DNA from: a virus
Strand: one strand, 5' to 3'
IMG/VR virus record: IMGVR_UViG_3300021091_000242
Location: 1-32,915 of that record
DNA: 32,915 nt
In this document: positions 5,320 through 16,300 of the stretch, in pieces
How the letters are laid out: every line of letters begins with the position of its first letter
Numbering within the stretch: the first letter of the stretch is position 1
The notes under the pieces: generated by a model
Database searches by the model: none
The model's input: the letters and a program-made list of their open reading frames with translations, nothing else
Told to the model about the DNA's origin: nothing
Made by a program: the position numbers and the translations under genes

Positions 5320-7392
5320 ATGGAATTACCCGTAGTATCTGCTCTAGAGTTTGAGCAATTAAAGAGCTCAATTAAAACTTTTATAAAAACAAAGACAGAT
5401 TTCAAAGATTACGACTTTGAAGGATCTAACCTGTCAATGTTGGTCGATGTTTTAGCGTATAATACCTTATATACGTCATACAATGTCAGTATGGCCGCTA
5501 ATGAACTAAACCTTGATACTGCAGTATTCAGAGATAATGTTGTTTCGATTGCAAAAAGACTTGGATATAATCCAAATTCGTATACTTCTTCAAAAGTATC
5601 TGTAAATATTACCGTAAATAACACTCAAAATTTTGATAGCATTAGATTGGAACCAGGTCCAATCCTTGCAGCAAGTGCTGGCGGCCAAAATTTTACATTT
5701 ATACTTAGAGATAATTTAGAAATTAATGTAAAAGGGAAACAATCAGTTACCTTTCCAAACGTAGAGTTGTTAGAAGGATCAGATTTTTCTATCAGTTATA
5801 CAGTAGATACTTCAAACGAGCACCAAAGATTTTTTATTCCAAATAGTTTTGTAGACGCAGAATCTATTCGAGTCTTTGTTGTTTCTGATCCATCGACAAA
5901 TAAAGAGGAAGAATATAAGAAAAAGACTACTATTGTCGATGTTTCTGCAACTAGTAAGATTTTCTTTGTAGAAGAAGTGCAGGATCAGAAGTATGAAGTT
6001 ATTTTTGGTGATGACGTATTTGGTAGAAAACTAAGAAACGGCGAAATAATTAGAATTCAGTACGTTATTTCTTCAGGATCTCAATCAAATAACATTAGGA
6101 TATTTGATTTTGTCGGAACTGTTCAGGGAAGAACGAATAATATTGAAAGTGTCATTGGTACAAATAATGTACAATACACAATTAAATCAGAATTTTCTGA
6201 TGGTGGATCAGAATTTGAAGATATTCGATCAATTAAGTATGCTGCACCACGTTACTATGCATCTCAGGAAAGAACAGTAACAGTTTCAGATTATGAGTCG
6301 GTCATTAAGCAAATTTATCCAAATGCAGATTTAGTTAAAGTAGTTGGTGGAGAATCGTTAACTCCTCCAAGATTTGGTAAAGTTTTTATATCAATTAAAC
6401 CATTTGTTGGTGAAACTGTAAGTACCAGTGAAAAACAAAGAATTATCAAAGAGTTGAGTAAGTATAAAGTTGGATCTGTAGACGTAGAAATTCTAGATCC
6501 GTTTGATATCACAATTATTGCTAAACCAATTGTAATATTCAACGCTTCTAAGACTAGAAATACACAGGCTGATATAATTTCATTGATTAATGGAGTCTTT
6601 ATTAAGTATACCTCAGATATTAATTTTAATTCCTTTGGCGGAAAATATTCTGACTTAGAAGTTAGATGCTTAATTAAAGATGTAGATGAAGCAATTCAAT
6701 TCACAAAAGTACCAATTTACTTACAACAGAATATAACTCTGTATCAATCTGTCGAAAATTTTTATGAAATTAATTTTTATACAAAATTGAAGAAAGATGG
6801 TAATAATGAATATTATGTTCTATCCGATCCATTTTGTGTACAAGGAATTGCATCTCCAGTAGTTCTTGGTGCAAAAAGTGGTTGCGAAGTAGAGAGTCTG
6901 ATGTACTTGTATTATCTAAATGGTACACCAGTTAAGTCTGTTGGAAAAATTGATATGAATCTGGGTAAGATAACATTTACTCTAACTGCATGTCAAAATG
7001 CACCAATAAATATTACAGTTATACCAGAAATTACAGACATCTTATTTGGACCAAACATAGTTCCTTCATTAGTTTTACTACAACCAGAGATTGCTGATTC
7101 AATTGAAGATCTTGATACTAGATCTGATTTACTAAACGATGATCAATCCATCTTACCAGTTCAAGAAATTCTTTCGAATACTGCAGAAGGAGATCCAAAC
7201 GCCTTAGTTGATCCGACAGCAACTCCAAACTTGATATCTGCTCCAGGTGGTTCCATTGTTCCTCCATCATCCGTGACTATTATTCAACCTTCAGATGGGC
7301 CGGTTATTATTGATCCAGTTATCAGTGATCCAAATAACATTGGGACTATAGACGATTACACACCAGAACAAGATCCATATTCCTGCCCATGA
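5320..7392 (+). CDS. gp6: Baseplate wedge protein gp6 (baseplate J-like)
   Basis: Gp6 forms the ring of wedge dimers that holds the baseplate together around the hub. The N-terminal region (about residues 1-90) has the expected pattern: an FEQLKSSIKTFIKT helix, then DYDFEGSNLSMLVDVLAYNT, then 'MAANELNLDTAVFRDNVVSIAKRLGY'-type helices. Central residues (about 230-330) carry the FGDDVFGRKLRNGE turn and the YASQERTVTVSDYES segment typical of baseplate J/gp6 proteins. It is 690 residues long against about 660 in T4. The extra length lies mainly in an acidic, Pro-rich, probably unstructured tail (about 580-690) ending in DPYSCP. The stop overlaps the gp7-like ATG as ATGA. Identification is confident. 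Confidence 0.93.
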   Translation: MELPVVSALEFEQLKSSIKTFIKTKTDFKDYDFEGSNLSMLVDVLAYNTLYTSYNVSMAANELNLDTAVFRDNVVSIAKRLGYNPNSYTSSKVSVNITVNNTQNFDSIRLEPGPILAASAGGQNFTFILRDNLEINVKGKQSVTFPNVELLEGSDFSISYTVDTSNEHQRFFIPNSFVDAESIRVFVVSDPSTNKEEEYKKKTTIVDVSATSKIFFVEEVQDQKYEVIFGDDVFGRKLRNGEIIRIQYVISSGSQSNNIRIFDFVGTVQGRTNNIESVIGTNNVQYTIKSEFSDGGSEFEDIRSIKYAAPRYYASQERTVTVSDYESVIKQIYPNADLVKVVGGESLTPPRFGKVFISIKPFVGETVSTSEKQRIIKELSKYKVGSVDVEILDPFDITIIAKPIVIFNASKTRNTQADIISLINGVFIKYTSDINFNSFGGKYSDLEVRCLIKDVDEAIQFTKVPIYLQQNITLYQSVENFYEINFYTKLKKDGNNEYYVLSDPFCVQGIASPVVLGAKSGCEVESLMYLYYLNGTPVKSVGKIDMNLGKITFTLTACQNAPINITVIPEITDILFGPNIVPSLVLLQPEIADSIEDLDTRSDLLNDDQSILPVQEILSNTAEGDPNALVDPTATPNLISAPGGSIVPPSSVTIIQPSDGPVIIDPVISDPNNIGTIDDYTPEQDPYSCP

Positions 7393-10300
7393 TTTACCTA
7401 GAAGAAAAGACTTCAAACGTTTCACTATTAATTGAGAATCAGTTTCCACATTATGTACAGGAAAACAACCAGAAATTCTTGCAATTTCTGGCGTCATACT
7501 ATGAATCGCAAGAAAATAAGTTTCAACCACTAGATATTGCTTCTAATTTGGTTGATTACTATAATATTTCTTATTATAGACCAAGTAAGTTAATTGAAAA
7601 GACTGAATTAAAGCAAAATTTACTTACAACTAGCACATCTATTCAGGTTACTAGTACAGATGGATTCCCAAAAACAAATGGGTATATTCAGATTGGTAGT
7701 GAAATTATTTTCTACAAATCAAAAACTGCAACTTCTTTTCTAGAGTGTGTAAGGGGTACTACTGCTCTGATTCTAGAAAGTATTCCAAAATCAGAGATTT
7801 TTTTAAGAAGTTCAAAATCAGCAGAACATAAGTCTGGATCATCGGTAAAGAATATTGCATTTTCTTATGCAAATGAGTTCTTCTCAAGAATCAAATCTGA
7901 ATTAGCTCCATTATTGCCAGAGGTTCTCGATGAATCTTTGGATGTAGCTGCATTCATTAAAAACATTAAGTCTTTTTATTCTGCAAAGGGCAGTCTAAAC
8001 AGTCATAGAATCCTCTTTAAGATTTTATTTAATGATAGAAAATTTAATATCAAATTAAAATCAAGAGGTTCTGGAGCAAAATTAAAAATTAACAATTTTA
8101 CAGGGTTTATCCCAGCAGATCCAAAACCAGAAATCGTAAGTGGTGGATCTGGGTATGATAATAGAAAGGATAATAGTAATAAACTTATTAATCCTCCAGT
8201 AGTTGATATTTTTGGTGGTGGAACTGGATCCATTTCTGTAAATGGCATAAGACCAAATACTACTGCAGTGGTAGAAGTTACTAATATCAATTCAAACGGT
8301 ACAATCACTGACATTGAAGTTCGTGATACTGGAGAAGGTTATAGGGGTCCAATTACAGCAAGAGTTAGACCAAAGAATTTTATTCAAGATCAAAAAGTAT
8401 ATAATTCTTCTAGAACTGGAGCTGGTAGGGTAGAATATTTTGATGCATTTACTAATGAACTAATTTTATATGATGTCTTAGGATATTTTAATCCAAATGA
8501 TGAAATATTGTCAGATGGTGGAGAAAAAGCAAGAGCTTATATCGCACAATCCTTTACAACTCCAATTCAAAGTAGAAGTGGACTTGAAGTTGTAAGTGAA
8601 GATCAACAGATTGAGTTTCCTAGGGAATATACATTCAAAACCTCTGATGCAAATTACACTCAAAAGAAAGTTATCAGATGCAAGTTAATTCAAGGTTTTG
8701 AATTACAGAACAATACTTTCCCACTTGCAAACACTTTAATTCAGGATGAAGATAAGTTATTTGGTCTATCTGGAGTTAAAATTGAGGTAGATAGTTTTAC
8801 ACCATTGACAAATAATATCTTTGAGTTTGAAGTTAGTTCAAACTCAGATATAGACAACATTTATTTACAACCAACTACAGCAGTTACAAAATCTGTAACT
8901 GGTATTTCATCATCAACTACTGGTCTTGTAATTACTGTTGATGATGCGAGCAGATTTCCAATCACAAATGGAATCATCTCAATTAATGGACGAGAGATTT
9001 CCTATAAAACAAGATCTATACACCAGTTTTTCAACTGCAAATATACCGGCAATCAAACCTTTAATCTTGGAATTAAAGATGAAGTTATTTCCTATGGAAG
9101 GATTAAATATGATGTAGAATGGGTTACTAACCAAACTATTAAAATTGGTGACTATCGTTTCTATGGAAATAATTTTTATATTGCAGAAACTGATGGTATT
9201 TCTGGATCAACACCTCCAACACATACAGCTGGGTCTGTATTAGATGGATCTTTTGCATTAGGAAATGCAGATCCAGTTTCTTGGAGATATGTAAGTTCCA
9301 ATCGTTACGATCATACTTTTTATCTAAATTACAATAATTCAGCAATTACAAATCCAAGATTTCAGTTATTAGCTGTTCCTGGAGATGTTGTAATTGAATC
9401 TGGTGGTTCATTGCACATCAATACAAAATTTGAATTTACTAGATTTGATAGTCCAAACATTGATAGTTACAACTTTACAACTAGTGAAATTTCCGATAGA
9501 CTATCTTTAGTACTTGGGACTAACTACAATAGAACTAGAGAGTCAGTTACGGATTCTAGATTCCCATCATACAAGTCTTTAATTGGATTCTCGAATAGTT
9601 ATGATCATGCAGACTATATTTACATTCCATCTTCTGGAATCCCAAGATGGTGGAACGATATTGTAGATTTATCTCAGCAAACACTTCCTGCGGCTGATCA
9701 GAAGAAAATTGCATTTACGAATCAAAAATTGATTTGTCGTTGGAAAAAGAGTGGATTAATTTATGATACTCAAGCAATTGGTCCTAAGAAAAAAACTAAA
9801 AAACTAATAGGATTGAATATTGATGCCATTCAAGTAAACTCGTATAAGGGTAACACTGTAGAATATGGATTTATCAACAGATTCTTCATTGGAGATGGTG
9901 GAAATTATCCAGTTCCGTATAAAGAAGTAAATGGTATTTCGACAGAAGTTGACTATGGAAAACTTCCAGAGTTTATTATTACAGATGGAACTAATACTTC
10001 GGTAATTACCAATCAAAATAATTTAACGAAAATATCTGGATCTATAACCAAAATTAATTTTTCTAAGTTACTTTCTCTATGGAGTGGCAATAGCAATCTA
10101 ACAGGATTTACATCAAAACCATCAATAGAAGTTATTAATCAAAATCCAATTACTTTAGTAGCTTTCATTAACTATGACGGAATTGATCCATCACTCAATA
10201 TTATTACTAGAACAAATCATAATTTGCAGACAACCGATAAGGTTAAATTTAGAAGTAATGATGTATATTTTAATAACTTAATATCTGGAACTGAGTATTA

Positions 10301-13300
10301 TGTAAGAAAAATTAATAATAACTCATTTACACTTCACAGAACAAAATCTGATGCTCTTTTAAATGCAAATTTAGTTCCTTTATCATTCAAAACTGTTGTA
10401 GTAAATGGACAAACAGTTCCTGCTATTTCTGCACCCCAACCAGGTTTTGCGTTTAGATTTGAAACCGATGTTCTGAATCCAGTTGGATACACTCCAACTG
10501 TGTTAGATGTCAGTTACAAAAATGGTATTATCGATAATATTTTAATCAGAGATTCTGGATCTGGTTATATACAACTTCCAAAGATTGTAATTTCTGGAGG
10601 CGGGAAGACTACAAACATAGAGATTCCATTCAGTATTGGCGGCGAAAGAATTATTGAAATGTCTGGGCCTCTAGTGTCTTTCACAAACTTCTATAAAAAT
10701 AATTACACTGAGATTGACAATTTTACAGCAATTCCAATTAATTTTGAAGTTCCGCCAAAAGTTACTGTAAATAATGGTAAAAATGCTAGAGCAGTTGCTT
10801 ATACTGCAAATGGAACTATTGTTTCCATGGTCCTTATCGATAAAGGAAGTTCTTATTCAGTTCCACCTAGAGTTGTAGTTACTGGAACTGGTAAAAACGC
10901 ACTTATTACTTCTAAGATTAATTCTGTTGGAGAAGTAACAGGATTCACTATTGTTAGTGGTGGAACTGGGTATACTGTTGCTCCTAGAATTGATATTGAG
11001 TCAGTTGGTGCTGGTGGAGTAGTTTCTGCTAGATTAAAAGAATGGACTTTTAATCTAGTGAGACAACTTAAAAAGTATAATAGAATTGATTCATATGGTG
11101 GTTATGTTTATGATGATGGAGACGCAAAACCATCAACAAATAATCCAAAACAATTCCAATTAATTAACTATGATTTAGATTTTCCAAAGGATCTTGACAA
11201 GAAACAATATTATCTATTACAAAATAGTGATAAACTCCTTGCAAAGTATACTCAAGAGAAAAATCCTATTGCAGTTGATGCATTAAAGCAATCAATTCTC
11301 CAAACAAATCCATCTAGAAATTTTGTCACAAATCCTTTGACAGAGGCAGAAATTTTTAGTATGCCAGTCCATTCACCTGCAATTGTAATTTCCTATGACG
11401 GTGTTCCAATATATAGTGGAAAGAAAGCACTAAAAGAAAGAAATAAGAGTATTGTAATTAATCCAACAGACTCTAGATTCTTGAGTCAGTGGACAGAGTT
11501 AAAATCTAGATATAAATTGAAGTATACAGAAGTTCAGTCTGGAACTCCTGGAGCAATTATATTATCCACCACAAATGGCACCAAATATGTAACATTGAGT
11601 CGTACTGACGGCCCATCAATCACAGAATATCCAATTGGAACTTTTATTGAAGACTATGAGTATATTGTTGGTGATGATAATGATTTAGATGCACATAATG
11701 GCAGATTCTCTATTACACCAGAATTTCCAAATGGTAGATATTGTTATTTTACAACTACTAGTTCATATGATCCAATCACAAATGCATTGGTAGAAGCTTC
11801 TGTTGCCAACAACAATTCAATCGGTTTTAATGGATTCCCATACTTCATTGGGGATGAGTTTGCAGCGGAATATGACACTTTCATGAATAGTAAGTGTAGA
11901 ACCAATGATAAAATTCCACAAGTATATACAAGATCATTTGAAAAAGACATCGATCCAGCACCTCTAGTTGGATTCCCTGGTCTTCCACACAATGATGAAT
12001 ATCCACAAGAGAAGATTAATACATTCAGAACTATTGCAAGTACAAAATCTGTATCTAGAGGATCTGTTGACTCTGTGATTATTGAATCCAAAGGAAATAA
12101 CTATAGAGTCGGAGATAGACTTGACGTTGATAACACACTTACATCTGGGTCTGGATTCTCTGCTTTTGTTTCTAAGGTTGGCGGAAAGACACTTACCGAA
12201 CTTACAAAATCATCTGACTATAAAACAGTTACATTTAAAACAAATCAAACAAATGGGTTGAAAATTGGAGATTATGTATATTTTGATTATTCATCTAGTA
12301 CCTCTCCAGTTCAAATTAATTTGCATGGAAATGTAGATAGTGCTCCTCTTGATACTAGAGTAAGAAGGTTAAGCGGTGTTGAAGTATCTCTTCCACAAGG
12401 ATCGTCAGTAGATATCTATAAAGATAAACAGGTATTTACAATTAACTTGAACTTTAAATATGTTTATCAACTCAATATCGTAGCAAATTCTGAATTTAAA
12501 CTTACATATGATATTGATGCAGTAAATGAATTCTTTACATTAGAAGAATCACCTGCAAATTCTGTAATTTTAACCGCTGAAAATATTCCAAACAGATTAT
12601 ATCTACATGTTTCAAAATACATATATGAATTAAATAAAACAACTGATTTTTATGGAACACATAGAGTATTCTCTGTAGACACTCAAAATAATAAATTTGT
12701 AATTAAATTTCCAGAAAGTACTCTTCTATACGAACAATCTAATTTACTGTATAATGTAAAATCATATGGTGCCACTGGTCCTATTGAAGAGATCTCTATT
12801 TCAAACCCTGGGTTTAACTATAAAAAACTTCCATCTATTCGCGGTATTATTAAACAGGGAACTAATGATGAAGTTGCTGGTGATGGAAAAGCAATTATTC
12901 AGGCTAATTCAAATACAATTGGTACAATCAGAAATATTTCATACGATTCTATCGGAGAAGCGTTTACCTCAAACAAAAACGTAAATTACTATCTAAACAT
13001 TCCATCTACAGCAAAAGTTATTAATAATTTTGAGATTTATGATGTAGAAATTGAGAATGGTGGTCAGTTGTATGACAATGTAATTCAAATACTTGTAAAT
13101 GGATCTTCTACTTTAGCAACTTTAAAAGCTACTGTCAATATCGGAACTATCACTAATGTTGAAGTCATTAATGGTGGGGCGTATTTTAGTGAAATCCCAA
13201 CCTTAACTGTAGTATCTCAACAAGGTTCTGGTGCTATTTTAAAAGCAAAGATTAGAAGAAAGAAATTATATGCTGGGGTAATTTTAAAAGGAACTAACAA

Positions 13301-16300
13301 CCCGCAACAGATTCTATCTAAATTATATCCAGTTCAAGTTGAAACATCAGTCGTTAACTTCGATGATGAAACCTCAACACTCGAATTTGATGAGAGAGTA
13401 GGTCAATTTAAAAATCAAGATGTTCTTTATACTTTAGATGGAAAACCATATGGTAAAATTGTTAGTATTAGAAGATCTAGAGCATATACAAAAGTAAATT
13501 CATATTGTAAATTACAACCAGAAAAAATTGACATCAGTGGAAATACTAGTGAATCTCTACAAAAGATAACTGATAGTAACTACTACCAAGATTGGTCATA
13601 TTCTATTGTATCATCTAGAGATACTAAGGAATGGAAGAAAGATCAAAATATCAATACTCATGCCGCCGGATTTAAACAATTTGGTAAAAAGGTAATTGAA
13701 CGTAGAAAATCATTCTTCGATAATCCAGCAGATGTATTCAGGAGTAGTGTAATTTTCACTACTAATATTGTTAATACAATAAATTTAAATGTCAAATTAT
13801 CTCCATGTAAAGTACAAAAGATTTTCTTCCAAAATCCAGCTACATTTACAATTGGTGATTATGTATATGGAACTACTAGTGGTGCAATTGGTGAAGTTAT
13901 TGATAAGAGTACATATTTTGTTTCCCTCAGAATTAGAAATAGAATTAATTTCTTGCTAAATGAAGTTGTTGTCAATATTCGACCAGAATATGCTTTTGGA
14001 CTATTAACTGGAACTTCTAAATCTCTTGCTTTCTGGAATGGTCTTTTCCAGGAACCAAAAGAAAGTTATGATATTTCTATCGCTGATCCAGCATATTCAG
14101 GTATTCCAGAAACTTTTGTTCCAAAATTTACATTAGATAATAATGATCAAGTAATTGTTTACAGATCCACAACAGATTTTGTAAATCTAGACACGCAGAC
14201 TATTCCTGCTGCATCAACTACATTTTCACTCTCGGTTAATCGAACTGGATATAACGTAACATCTAGTAATTTACAAGAGTTTATTATCTCTATTGGTGGA
14301 TCTGTACAGAATCCAAATAACCTCACAGTAACAAATAATATTATCAACATCACAGATCCACTAACCCATAGTTCAAAGATCTTTGCTGTTAGACACGAAA
14401 AACTCAGAAAATTAACTTTTACTGGTTCTGGAACAACTTATATCATTAACTATACTCCGGCAGATGACTGCAATTTAGTTATTTTCCATGAGGGTGCATT
14501 CCAAACACAATTACTCACAGATTTCACTTTAAGTGGCAATACTGTTGTATTTGATGAACCTGTAAACATTAATAATATCTTTGGATGGTATATTGACGAA
14601 ACTGTTACATGTGATTTGGTAAATGTATCTAATGTTAATAACAACAGAGCACTATCAATTATTCCTTGCGTCACTAAGAACTTTAATGAGAGCATTGAAT
14701 CGAATGCAGTGAAAACTCCAGATTCTCTATACGAAATCAGAAAGGAGACAATTGATGGAACTGTATATCCAAGTAATTCTACTACAGTTACTGGATTTGA
14801 TACTAAATTTACATATACCAGCCCAAGGTTCTCATCAAGTTATGTTGAACTCTTAGATAGAATTGAATTTAATGGTTCTTCTAAGACTTTTACACTGAAA
14901 ACTAATGGGGAGTCTTACACACCAAGTAATGGTAAAGAAAGTCTAGTTGTTTATATTAATAACTCGGTTCTGGATCAAGACCAGTACTCAGTGAGTGGTA
15001 CAAATATTACTTTTGTACAAACCTATTCATCTTCTCAATTGTGTACGGTAGTTGATTATGTAAGCAAATACTTATCTAATACAAATAATGAAAAGGGTGC
15101 ATTGTTAGATAGATTAAATGTTGTTCAGAACGGAACTAGACAGACCTTTAATCTATCTGATAAAGGTGTTCCAAAGTATGTTAACAATGTTGGAGATATT
15201 TTTACAATCAAGAATGGGTTGTTAAAGAGACCAGATTCTGTTACTCATGCTATTAATGACAACAAAATTACATTTGCTGCTGCTCCAGTATCTGGTGATA
15301 ATATTAAACTTGCATTCTTTAATAGACAATTATTACCAGAACCAACTAAAAACGTAATCTTAGATCCATTAAGATGTTTTGATGGAGTTAGAACTTCATT
15401 CCCTATTACCGTAAATGGAATTCTACTTGCACCAATCACAGTAAATCATTTATTCATCGTCAGAAATGGCGTGATGCAAAAACCTGGTGTTGATTATACT
15501 TTATCTGGTGGACACAACGTAGTATTCTCATCTGCTCCACGAGACTGGGAAATCGTCTTTTCATTCTATTCATATAATGGACTCAATCAAAATATAGTAC
15601 TGAATGTTGCAAAATACTTTGATGGTGCTCAAAAATCATTCGGATTAACTCAAAATTATCAAAGTACCACAGTAACAGCGGATCAAAATACTTTAGTGTT
15701 TAGAAATGGTGTTTATCAATATCCAACTACAGACTACGTTATTTCTGATAAACAAACTGGTCCATATATCACATTTGACTCTGCTCCTGTTTCAACTGAT
15801 AACATCTTCATTACCAATCTGAAACAGACTCTAGTAGATGCTACTAGTTACTTTAGTCAGTTAACATCAAATCAGATTCAATCGAGTGCTCCTAATGGAA
15901 CTTATGATACTACAATTTTCCTAATCTTTGTAAATGGATTGCTTCAGGTTGGCAACTCTTGGTCATATGCAAATAACATCATTACGTTCAATTCTACCGT
16001 TAGTTTAACTCTTGATAAAGTTAAAGTTTATGCATTTACTAACGCTAAGAGACCTCTAGACTCTATTTCTATTACAAATACATCCACACTTACATATAAC
16101 TTAAACTATAATTCTTCCCAAATTAATAACGTATCGAAAGCATCTGATCTGATTGTTTCTATTGAAGGTGTGGTACAAGAACCAGAAGTTGCATATACAG
16201 TCACATCTGGTACTATAACTTTCAACACAACTACTCTATATCAGACTGGAATTGATATCTACATTTATCAAGTAGGAAATACATCATCTAACTTAACTGA

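Noticed and set aside
8003-8314. Minus-strand frame of 103 codons within the gp7-like gene
   Set aside because: It lies entirely opposite a well-supported coding region and has no family resemblance or start signal.
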